DNA of 64,000 nt from Cyclina sinensis (Eukaryota; Mollusca; Bivalvia; Venerida; Veneridae): NCBI GenBank assembly GCA_012932295.1, contig JAAONU010000006.1, positions 20,476,904 through 20,540,903 on the forward strand, written 5' to 3'. The position numbers and the translations under genes were made by a program. The number at the start of each line of letters is the position of its first letter. The first letter of the stretch is position 1. Shown piece after piece: positions 32,142-42,674 of this stretch. The notes below the pieces were generated by a model that ran no database searches, had not been told where the DNA came from, and saw only the letters and a program-made list of their open reading frames with translations.

Positions 32142-35100
32142 CTGAAATATTAACAAAAAGAGGTCATGAGATAATAAAAATAATGAAGAGATGCAAAAAT
32201 AAATAATCAAATCAATATAAGTTACAGATGATTGAATGTTAAATAACTTCTGAATGAATGAATGAATGAACGTTCTGTGATTGTTTATAGTGGTCATCTG
32301 TCGTAGATAGAATTGATATAATATATGTCTGTTACTAGTTTGTCGAAACATTTTGTTAATAAATTTCAACAAGGAAAACAAAATGTCGAAAGGTTTATTA
32401 CTTCACCCATAGAAGTTTGATGTGTTAACTGTTTTTGCAAAATATTAAGATATATCTAAGGAAGCAATATTAATGTATCAATAAATTCAACACAGCCATC
32501 AGCCTGATGAATTATTTATAATATCCCTGCCCAGTACCGCAATTAGTTGTCAAGAAATGTACGTATTTAAGAGTAATTTTCAAATGAATTTACACAGGGC
32601 TACCCCGTTTTGTCGGATCAGTGACCAAGTGTAATGAAAGGGTCGTGAGTCCAATCTCCTGCCACTTCACTATACCAGTCGTATTTCGGATAAGATATAA
32701 ACCTAAGTCACCGTTTATTAGTGCTGTACAGTGAGTATGTGAACAGCACAAGTGTCTCTGGAATGGGATGCTCTTTGTTCTTGTAAGACAATCCCCCGCT
32801 GCTTAAAAGTAAACTAAACTCCACAGGAGGGGTCTATCAGATTAGTAACTGACGACACCTAATCTCAAATAAGTAAATAGGCAACCCAGTGCTTATATAT
32901 AAAAGCCCAGTGTCAGTGCAGAAATAAATCCTGTAAGAACCAAATAAAGTACATCCGTCAGAAGAAAGTAATTTAATTTATAATGTTATTATGTCTTGAA
33001 AAACAATTGTACTAGTACTTACGCTGTCAAAGTACGGATGGAATTCCCAGAAGAAGTCGATATACTGAGGAGCTGAAACACAAACAAGAAAAGATGTTAG
33101 TAAGCGGATCATTCATTCATTCATTCATTCTTACATTTTCTTTCTTTCTTTCTTCTCTCAATAGTAGGATACTACGTCATCGCGCACCTGTTTTATACTC
33201 TCTCGCGGACCTTTTTTCTGTCAACAATCCGTCACTTGAAAGGTTAAATGGTCTTTTTCAATAAGAAATCAGTAGAGTTGCAAAAAACATGTTCTGCACA
33301 GAAGATTGGTTGGTGTGCTTTGTATTTACGCAAAGACTTTTTATTATGTAAAATTCTAGTTTAGGCTTGAAAACACATGCATTCAGAAAAAAACTTTCAC
33401 CCGTTATCAAATTTCCAGTTCCATTAACTAGGATATTCTCCGATACAGAAGCGGATAATATATCTCAACAAAAAATGTTATGTACATTTTCCCCAGCAAT
33501 AGTTTAACATACCCCGGCATAAGTATCCCTATAATGCCTTTATATTTATTCTTCTATTTCTTCTTCCAGGTGCTTGTTAAAATATGTGCCCGGCGTGATG
33601 ATGCGATGATTGTTAACATTAATATTACATTTGAGGTAAATATAACATTCTATTTGCTATCAAATACCAGTCGCAAATCACTTTATAAGTCATCTAAAAA
33701 ACCCCAAAGATTTCTCGTTAATGCAATTCAAAAGCTACCACAAACCCGTCGTCTTTGAGTTGGTGGAAGCAAAATAGAGGCATATCTCTAGTTTCTAGTT
33801 AACCAATTATTCAGTAAGTTTATTTAAGTATTAACGCGCTTAACTAGTTACAAGCAATTTAAACACATATCTTTTTGCCTAACAGATTATCTAGTTACAG
33901 TTTGCGTCTTCACTCAATATATAACTGATTAAGTGGTTAACTAGATTACAATTTGCGTTACTACATATCTGTAAGTAAATAACAGAATAACTAGTAACAC
34001 GAACGATAGCGTTTCAAGCCAGATCAGCATTCATTTTATTTGAGAAAAAGCAAAGACTGAGCTTGCTCAGCACTCCAGCGCGACAAGCCAGATCAGCATT
34101 CATTTTGTTCGAGTTAAAGTGAATACTGAGCTGGCTCAGCACGCTAGCACTACAAGCCAGACCAGTATTCATTTTATTTGAGCAAAAGCGAATGCTGACC
34201 TAACTCAGCACGCTAGCGCGACAAGCCAGATCTGCATCCATTTTATTTGAGCACAAGCGAACGCTTCCAAGACGACGTTGACGATGATGCTACTTAAGCC
34301 GATGATTTGATGATGATCATAAGGTTGTGAATGCTGCTGCTGTTGATGATGAAAATGATGAAAAAGATGATGATGCTGTTGCTGCTGTGGCTGATGATGA
34401 TGATGCGAATTGTGATACCGCAGATGATGCGTATACTGCTGCTATGATGATAATTATGATTATGATGCTGATGTTGATGATAATAATGCAAATAATAATG
34501 ATGATGGTAATAATGATGATGATGATGATGATGATATTGTTGTTGTTGTTGATGATGGTAATGAATGTGATGATATCGATAATGATAACGATGATGATGT
34601 GAATGACAATTATGTTGCTAATGATGTGAGTTATGCTGCTTTTGTTGATGAAAATGATGATGATGATATTAACGATGAAGACGATGATGATGCGAATAAA
34701 GATGATATTGCTACTGCTGCTGATAATGATGATAATGAAGATGCTGCTACTACTGGCTTGTTTCACTGGAGTGCTGAGCCAGATCAGCATTGGTTGAGCT
34801 AAATGTTGGTTGCTGAGAGGTGTGCCAACTTCACGGACTTGATTTTTCTACATTTGGTGTAAGGCTGCTTAAACCAATAATTCTGCAAATATGGCAGTTT
34901 TTTCTGACAAATGGTGTAGCGTTTTACGTATGGTACAGTTTTACTTTAGTACCGAAACAGACGCTGATATTATCGTTAGTCTATGCGATTGTCCAGGAAT
35001 TCGTAGAATTATGTTTCAATTTCGACTAACAGTATTTTTTCTTTTTCATATTTTACCCTTTTATCACTTCTTCAAGTAATTTAACACAAAAATCGAATTT

Positions 35101-37141
35101 CTTTATATGACAAAAAACAAAATCTCCAAAATGTGGGTGATAAATAGAACAAAATACAAAATAAATTCGTACTCATCTATAAGCCATTAAATGTTTCTCA
35201 GACAAAATGAAAAGAAAAAAGCAAGGAAAACAAATAAATCAACATACAATCCGGATGGTCAGTGTCTATGGTATTAAACATTGGGACTAGATCGTCAAAT
35301 GTAAGAAGTCCATCTGGGTTGCCGGAAGGATACACGTCCCACTTCGTGAAAATATAGTACGTTACATTCATGTTGTCATCATACCAGGTACCCCAATTAT
35401 AATCAAAATTGTAATACAGAACTTCTCCTGGAATAGTTATGTCGTCAAATGCTAAATTTTCTAATGTTTCACAACGATTTCAAATTTACTGAGGGCTCAG
35501 AAATGATAAACGCCAACTCTTGGTGAAACAGGGTGTCATTTATTTGCGTTCCTGAACAAGGTAGTAAGATCCAGTATTAACATTTGTGTTACCTACGAAG
35601 GCAAAAACATAAGAGACGTTGCGATAAAATGAATACCTAGACTTATCGAAATTAAAAAGCCATTGTTTTTTTACAAGTCGTTTATTTTAATTTATTATTA
35701 AAAGTTTCTGTAAGGTTTATTTTTATGATTTTTTTAATATTTGCTATATTTTACTACTGCTAACAGAATGATATAGGATATATTTACGTACCACTGGGAC
35801 TACTCATATTAGAGAAAAACAATTGAACTTCTTCAATGTAAACTTTTCCATCTTTTGGAAAGATATCCATGTCGTCCCATATCTTTCTTATGCGAACTTC
35901 ATTATCATAGCTGTAACAAACAAACATGACATAAAGCAATACAAAAAAAAGTGAAGCCGTTCATTATAGTCGTAAATAACAGCTAAACACATAAAACCAG
36001 TCGAGAGTGTTCACTTATTATTGACACTTGCTGAAACAAACAAATGTGGAATAAAACTATCGAGCTCATTTATGAAAAGAGTTGAAGAACAGTTAAACAC
36101 ATGAAACCACTCGATAGTGTTGACCTGTCATGGTGACAATGACTCGTACAGATACACGTTTTTAGTTTCTGTTAAAAAGCACCAACATCAGGCAGTATAT
36201 ACAACAAACAGTTTGTTACTACTCATCACATTATTTCCTTCAAAACAAACAACTTTATCCATTTTGAAATTCTTTCTTTTACATACACTGCTGTGGGGGT
36301 CTTGATATTTTACGATTGTTTGTAACATATAAAGCTGGCTTCAAATGCTCCATAAATTCTGGTTCATTTGGTTTTTTCGAATTTATCGAAAGATGTCAAT
36401 GCAATAGAAGTATATCATATGTCTAGAATACTTGTCAGTGATTGGTCATGGTATCAAGACTAACTATCAACCATTTCTATTACATGAGAGAGTTGGCAGC
36501 TTCTTGTGGAGGATAGGAACTGGGTGGGAGGTCAGTGTAGTACGTGTCCTTTGCAGCAAAATTGGCTAAATAAATTGCCTGCTTGATATAATCACACCAG
36601 ATTAAATGAAACCAAACTAGAATAGTTCTATCTGCACCAGAACAGATTGTGTATCCCGAGTGACTTTTATAGCTTCTCAGTATCTTAGTATTTCTTTATT
36701 ATTTTTGTTTTATATTCCAGTGCAATATCTTTATTTAAACTGTTTTACAAAAAACTACTCGAACCATCAAAATTTCTTAGATTTTCATTATTATCTTTTA
36801 GATATTTTCGCGTAATTGTTTTGTTTTAATCTTTTATTACAAAAACACAAAAAACTGAAAAATAAAACTTACTGAAGCCATCAAAGACCCTTTCTGAGGA
36901 TTTCCTATTATTCTTATACAATGTAATGATTTTAATTAAAATTCTTTTGCTCGAATCTTGCTCAAACAGTCATCACCCGGATCCCCGCCTCACTCCCCCA
37001 TAACTTACCATAACACGTGTCATAACATTATAAGATCATGTAAACAATTACATGTACTATCTAAGATAAAGGTTTTATTTAATGTTATATTCACCTCTGC
37101 ACAACCACGAGACATATCCCAAGAATCAACGAACGTAACAT
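32097..37141 (-). CDS. Small secreted EF-hand-like protein, five exons, 154 aa
   Basis: Exons 37141-37095, 35910-35792, 35451-35248, 33072-33023 and 32141-32097 join with perfect phase (47, 119, 204, 50 and 45 nt). Seen: signal peptide MLRSLILGICLVVVQS; IRKIWDDMDIFPKDGKVYIE with a degenerate calcium-loop-like pattern; TKWDVYPSGNPDGLLTFDDL, a better EF-hand loop (D-x-Y-x-S-x-N-x-D-G-x-L, with an inserted residue); an aromatic-rich tail (YIDFFWEFHPYF); and the terminal LYNDAQQQTRKQFG. It resembles short secreted EF-hand proteins of molluscs. Calcium binding and any extracellular matrix or shell role are inference. Exons were found by translating between splice sites, not as long frames. Confidence 0.82.
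32595..32885 (+). repeat. tRNA-derived SINE
   Basis: The head TTTGTCGGATCAGTGACC ... GGTCGTGAGTCCAATCTCC resembles A and B boxes. The body continues past TGTACAGTGAGTATGTGAAC to TAAACTAAACTCC. It sits within the last intron of the EF-hand gene. Confidence 0.5.
33023..33072 (-). CDS. Secreted EF-hand protein exon 4 (50 bp)
   Basis: It encodes PQYIDFFWEFHPYFDS between TTTCAG and AGC|GTAAGT. It is aromatic- and acid-rich, with exact phase to both neighbours. Confidence 0.8.
33111..33156. repeat. (ATTC)n and (TTTC)n simple repeats
   Basis: ATTCATTCATTCATTCATTC is followed by CTTTCTTTCTTTCTTCT. A related (AATG)n run lies at 32250-32270. Confidence 0.85.
34015..34275. repeat. 69-bp tandem repeat, nearly four copies
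   Basis: Copies start with CAAGCCAGATCAGCATTCAT at 34015, 34084, 34153 and 34222. Each has GCTCAGCACGCTAGCGCGAC near its end. A related scrap (GTGCTGAGCCAGATCAGCAT) lies beyond the GAT tract at about 34770. It lies in intron 3 of the EF-hand gene. Confidence 0.9.
34300..34755. repeat. (GAT)n / GCT-rich imperfect microsatellite
   Basis: About 450 bp of imperfect GATGATGAT with GCTGCT runs, including a pure GAT tract near 34515-34535. It gives long but meaningless frames on both strands (poly-Asp on plus, poly-Ile/Ser on minus). Confidence 0.93.
35248..35451 (-). CDS. Secreted EF-hand protein exon 3 (second EF-like loop)
   Basis: It encodes FDDITIPGEVLYYNFDYNWG, then NVTYYIFTKWDVYPSGNPDG and LLTFDDLVPMFNTIDTDHP. 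It has one N-glycosylation site (NVT). The donor is GGATT|GTATGT and the acceptor AATTTAG. Confidence 0.82.
35792..35910 (-). CDS. Secreted EF-hand protein exon 2 (degenerate first EF-like loop)
   Basis: It encodes YDNEVRIRKIWDDMDIFPKD followed by GKVYIEEVQLFFSNMSSPS. An amphipathic helix before and after D-x-D-x-F-x-K-D-G fits an EF-hand that has lost some ligands. The donor is CAGTG|GTACGT. Confidence 0.8.
37095..37141 (-). CDS. Secreted EF-hand protein exon 1 (signal peptide)
   Basis: ATG at 37141 opens MLRSLILGICLVVVQ, a strong signal peptide. The donor is CAGAG|GTGAAT and two bases carry over to make Ser with the next exon. A TTTTGCAG directly before the ATG may be the acceptor of a 5' UTR intron. 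Confidence 0.8.
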
Positions 37142-37227
37142 TCTGCAAAATATCAATATAATATATTGGTTTTAAGCTATTATATTATTGCATTATATTG
37201 TATACAAGAAATCGGTAGAACCGATAG

Positions 37228-37837
37228 ATGCTCCCCGAATAAATGCCAATTCCAAAAGGGCTATTGTTTAATATGTATTTTCTTTGAAAGTATGAAAAAT
37301 AACAAAGGGTAATAACTCCTTAATTATGCAAAATAGAGTTACGGTTCTTGCACGCTGCACATCTCCTCATAGAGATCTATCTACCAATAAAGTTTCATGT
37401 TAATATCTCTTATACTTTGTGAGATATGTCCCGGACAAAAAATAAGTATGAGCAATTTCAAAAGGCAATAACTCAAAAATTAATAAAGCAAGAGCGATGG
37501 TTCTTGTGCACTGCACTGCTCATCAATAAGATCTATCTACTTATAAAGTTTCAAGTTGATAACTCTTATACTTTGTGAGATATGCCCCGGACAAAAAAAT
37601 AAGTATGAGAACTTTCAAAGGGCAATACCTAAAAAATCAATAAAGCAAGAGTTATGGTTCTTGTGCACTGCACTGCTCCTTAATGAGATCTAACTATCTA
37701 TGAAGTTTGGTCTTGATATCACTCATAGTTTTTGTGTTATGCTCCGGACAAAATTATGACGGATGGACGGACAAACGGACGGACGGGACGGACAGACGGA
37801 CAAAGCGGCAACTATATGCTTGCCCTTCGGGGAGCAT
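37228..37837. repeat. Dispersed repeat D with 12-bp inverted ends
   Basis: It is bounded by ATGCTCCCCGAA (37228-37239) and TTCGGGGAGCAT (37826-37837). The interior has three roughly 150-bp units with ACTTTGTGAGATATG, GTTCTTGTGCACTGCACTGC and a GACGGACGGACAGACGG tract. Confidence 0.75.
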
Positions 37838-37936
37838 AAAAAAGCTGTCCGTTGGCTATTGTGAAGTGAACATTTGGAGAAGATTGTATTTTGACATTAG
37901 TTTAACAAGCCTATGTCTGTAACACAGAGACAATGA

Positions 37937-38400
37937 TTAAAATTAAGAGAGAGCCTTGATGGCCATGAATCGCTCATCTAGGTACATTTGCTGTGGGACT
38001 CTGCTGTTGAGCAAAGATAAGAAGCAAAAACAAAGCTCCTAAAGCTATTAAACTGGGTGTTCTCAAACGAGCTTAAATAAACCAGAAGAATCTTATGATC
38101 GGGTGAGTTAAAATTAACAAACAACTATTCTTATGTCTGGGAGGCAATTTTTCAACTCTTCAGATCCTTTCGAGCAATTTTAATATTTTTTTTTGTAGAT
38201 TTGGTGAAGAAGAGACCAAACGATCGGTTTCGAAAAAAAATGTGGCTTCAAGTTTCGTTTTAGTTTTAGCTATAACTGCCCTGCAATGCAATTGAGCAGA
38301 ACTGGGATTTGCCAATGTTTGAAAAAAGCACTATCAGGAACGTTTCTCTTAAGTTTCATCGAAAATTTCAGAATTCGAAAATATTGATATCAGTTGAGCA
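37937..38400 (+). repeat. Diverged relative of repeat A
   Basis: It begins GAGAGCCTTGATGGCCATGA then TCGCTCATCTAGG. It shares GCAATTGAGCAGAAC, AGCACTATCAGGAAC and GTTTC-type blocks with 7250-8447. Confidence 0.5.
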
Positions 38401-39136
38401 ATCCGTTATCTTCATCAGAATCGATACAGATTTTATTTCTGTGTCAGTTTAGACCTTTTGATTTGAAATCAAATGGGAAACGGAAACTAATATCCACTCG
38501 TTTGATAACTGCTCCCTTGGTTGAAACCAGAACTGCGTCGAAAGAGTGGAATGCGGGTTTCGGTCTAGCAACCTCTTGATCTAGAGTCCGGTGTTTTACC
38601 CTCGACCACTGCTCCTTCATGAGTTTTTTTCCATTTAATCCATTTAACACTCATGTTGAGGATTTGTAACTATTCAGAGAAATTGAGCAATGCAACATCT
38701 TCAAACTGTACATTGTATCAAAGCTAAGACTGTAGATCATCGCATGACTGCACTGATGGTTTTCTATGTTACATGTACTTAGTAAGGCAAAAAGAGTCTT
38801 TACTGATAAACTGATCATTGAGATCAACAGTTTTCAGACGACTGAGATAACATTTATATCTATTTGCAAAATAGGTCATTCACTAAACGTTCACTGCGGA
38901 ATAGAACAAAGGGGGCTTTATCTATATATGTAAAGTCTTTTTTTATTTAAGTGATTTTGTGAGCCAGACCCGAGTTAGAACATGCTAATTGTGAACATAG
39001 TCTGAACAAATAAGAAGACCTTTCTAAAGATCCATAGTTTACCTGCAGAAATAGCCTTAATGTAATAGTACTGATACAATTTCGACAGTTAATCATGTCA
39101 TGAATACCATTCGTTCATTATTCTTCTTGGCATCTT

Positions 39137-39350
39137 TTAACCCTGAACCTGTTGAATTTTTGTTATAGATTTGTCCAGCTTTGAATTTGGAACAGTCCAT
39201 TCAAAGTTTAAGGAATTTCAATATCAAAATACAACAATTGAGCTACCAACAGTATAGAGCCTGGTCAGACTGCACGGATGTGCAGGCTGGCCTGGCTCTA
39301 TACTGGTGGCAAAGGCTAATCAATTTCGGTTCCAGCAGGTTAAGGGTTAA
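39137..39350. mobile_element. 214-bp hairpin MITE
   Basis: The ends are TTAACCCTGAACCTGTTGAA and, inverted, TTCCAGCAGGTTAAGGGTTAA. An internal palindrome at about 39245-39306 has arms of 30 nt (CCAACAGTATAGAGCC... and GGCTCTATACTGGTGG) around CTGCAC-GGAT-GTGCAG. A TTAA target duplication is possible but overlaps the termini. Confidence 0.75.
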
Positions 39351-42300
39351 TCGCATATGTTATTTTCAAAATAGTGAAATGAAGATTTATAATAATAAAT
39401 GTCATTGCGTAGATTTAGGTGCATTTTTATTGCTTAAAGTAAAAACCTGTCTTAAATATCAACCATCATGCATATACGTGTTTATTACCGATGACAAGCC
39501 GCATAAACAAATATTATTTCGGTCTGTACTGTATTTTGCTCTTAAAATAAGGCTGAAATGCATGTACTAACTTCTTACATATTTCCTTTATTCAAGATAC
39601 ACGAAAAAGGTCAATGTTAGCCTGTTAGCTTCAGCTCAAGGCCAAATTTGTGGAGAGTCTTATAATTATAGGAGTCTGTTTTAGCAGGAAGAAAGTTTCT
39701 CAAGTTGCTCTTCATAACACGCAACATGCTTTGTATGGATATTTGATTATAAAAGTTTTGAGACTTGCCAGCGTGACATATCAATGGCCAAACTCATTCG
39801 ACCTTCGTGATGAAACCTACGATCTCTTCGCAAATACATGTATCTAGTTATTTTATTCTTTCTTTTCTAGTATACTTAAACGTTAAGATTTTCTTTGAAA
39901 ATAGCCGACTATTTATTACATATGTATTTAATTAACTCGTTCACTAGAAATTGAAAAGCAATATAATATTTATATAAAAAACCCATACGTTTTAACAAAT
40001 TTCCCTAGGACATACAGATACTAAGATATTGTTCATTTGTAATAAATCGTTATTTACCTAATATTGTACAAGAACAAATCTCTATATATATACTTGTATT
40101 TATATAACAGCATTTCGTTTTAGCGATTGAATTTAGATGTTTTTATACTAACATCGTGATATTGGGTTATGAGTTGTTCAATATAATTTTTATTTGTTAG
40201 ATATGGAAGGAAATGGAATGCTCTTAATTTCAAAATTTAGAATTTCTTTAGAACTACAATACAGATAACTTACATGCTGCGCTTCAGAAGTCAACTTACT
40301 CTACTCTGTCTACCACAAGCCGTGGGATGGTTCGTTTAAAGTACTGACGAGGGTCGACATAAAAGTTTTAAGCTTGATACAAGCGACTGAGCAGCGTAGC
40401 ATTTTCTTTAAGATACATACTGTTTATACGTGGCAAAACAACCTATATTTGAATTATTGTGTAATTTTACTAACTTTGAAATGCTGGCAGAAGTTGAAAT
40501 GATGAAAAATCGAAAAATCTTATTTAAAAAAAAAAAAAAATTCAACTCTCGTTATGACCAAGACAAACTATCTTTAACAGTATGTGCTTTCACACTAGCA
40601 ATACTGCGAGCTAATTTTGTTAATAAATTTGAATAAATGCAAAAGTTTACCATCCACTGAAAGATGACAATGCTCCCGAAGAGATGATTGAACCTATGAG
40701 ATGAGGACCAGGTAAATTGTAGAGCCTTCAAAAGGTGTTTTTTGTCGATTTGACCTCAAGTGCATGGTCAAATAGGGTTGAAGGTAAAATATATAGTTGT
40801 GTTATTTAGAAAATCTTTCTCAGAGGTTTTTTGTGTGCAAAAAGCTTTTTTATACCCCTAAATTTAATTTTAATATGTATATTAAAACAAAACAAAAACT
40901 CTTGTTTTCCAATTTAAAGCCTACGAGCCAAAAGAAAAAAATAAACATGGTTTGATGACAACTCGTTTGATTATTTAGGCTACTGGAAGTGTAAATGATT
41001 ATTTTTCAATTCTTCAACCCCTGCTGAACTGATCCTTCTCAGAAAGATTCTTATGGCTGAACATACGTCACTCAGAATGCAGTTAAGAAGAAATGTAATC
41101 TCGAATGTAAAATTGAAAACAAACGTGATCATCAAACCTAAGTTACCATTCTCTACATCTGCAGCTCTTTTGTGTGCTTTTATTCGTAGCGAAAATCAAC
41201 ACTCGTGTATCTGCAAGTTTCACAGTCAGAATTATCTTATATTCTTGATTGTCAGTTAACAAATATTTCTGATTTGTTAAGGTTTTTCCGGGGAAAAAAG
41301 AAATCACTTTGAAGTTGAATCAAACAGTTCTGATGTGCCTGAAGTTTAAACCATCCCAGTTTAAACGTAGTAGTCACCCCTCGCCTCACCTAAATAAAAA
41401 TTGTTTGCTTTAGATATTTAGACGTTTTTTGTGTGTGCTACATTTAGAAAACTGATAAGGTTGTTCGTAGAATAGGCTATAGGTTCTATGTTCTTAGATA
41501 GCATAAGAGGTACAAATTATGACTCTTAAGCAAATAGGTTATTGAATAAATTCAGATTCTTAAATCAGACTCATTTTCAAATGAATCTTCAAAGTTCTGT
41601 CCACGAAAGTAATTGCACTGTTACAGTTGGCAAAATGAGGATAAACAAATGATAGGATATGAAATAGAACAACCCACAGGGAAATAAACGTAAAATATTT
41701 TGTCGTTCCATCTATTTGAGTTTATTTCTTGTCGGTACCAGTTGCCCATATTACCGCCGCTTGCTGCCGAGCTTAGTTGTATTAATTTCAGGAGGATAGT
41801 GCAAGATATAAAGAGCATCTCATTCCAAAAACAGCCCTGGTTCGTTTCTTTCTCAGTGTTCATCACTGATACACGGGACCTCTCATTCGAAAGACAATTA
41901 GTATTGTTAGTGGAAAAACGGACTCGCGAATCCTGGCCTACCAGTCCAGTGCGTTACCACCGGATCAGTGATCTGCTCGTTTTGGTTTAACTAACAATCT
42001 TGTTAAGAAGTGTTTACAATCACTTAAGCTGAAAATCTATTAACGGTTCAACGGTGCTGGTTCATAGTTATGACAACCTATGATGGCATCGTGTCTCAAT
42101 TAGGACTTCGATCTTTGAGAACATGTTTATTATTGAAGTATGAAAATGTTTGTAGAAAACCGAGCTCGAGCGATCGAGGAATACATATTCTATGAAAAAA
42201 AGTACTTTTTTAACTTTGGTAAACAAGCCACTCGTATTTGACCTCGTAATGAGCAATACACTTAAAGAGTTTAAAAGGGACTTACTTACTTTATGTTTTC

Positions 42301-42418
42301 TTTTTAATTTTCCGGATCTTAAGTGTTTATATTCCACTGCGTAATAGAAATTGTTGATTTTTTCTTTACTTCATTCGGAGTGTGGTTTTACACGTTAAAC
42401 ACATCGGTGAAAACAAAA

Positions 42419-42674
42419 ATGGATATTACGCACAGTGTTGTACGTTTTTCTTTGTTAATAATCCTAAAAACTTCATTTGTAACTGGAGATGGAAACAATT
42501 GTGACTGTACAACGACACTGAAAATGATTAACAGTGTCAGGAATATTGTGATGAAGGATATGTTTGATCTAAAATTACAGAATGACTTGTTGACATCTAG
42601 AGTCGATCTTCTGGAACAGAAGCTACAAGAAACTCCTTCAAAGTCTGCCCCAGCAATTTCACCGGAAACTCAAG
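42419..42674 (+). CDS. EGF-Sushi-LamG gene exon 1: signal peptide and start of coiled coil
   Basis: It encodes MDITHSVVRFSLLIILKTSF, a CDC motif (NNCDCTTTLKMI) that may link chains, and LLTSRVDLLEQKLQET. The donor is CTCAAG|GTAGTT. Confidence 0.82.

Larger units (their letters stand above)
37142..42418. other. Intergenic region between EF-hand gene and EGF-Sushi-LamG gene
   Basis: No host gene recognised. It holds repeat D (37228-37837), an A-type relic (37937-38400), a SINE head on the minus strand (about 38500-38625), a hairpin MITE (39137-39350) and another SINE head (about 41880-41990, minus). The remaining AT-rich DNA at 39560-41850 shows nothing supportable. Confidence 0.6.

Noticed and set aside
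34294..34802. Long acidic (poly-Asp) and poly-Ile ORFs
   Set aside because: Products of the GAT/GCT simple-sequence tract inside an intron of the EF-hand gene.
39181..39570. 129-codon ORF
   Set aside because: Its first half is the hairpin MITE at 39137-39350 and the rest lacks any recognisable domain or splice support.
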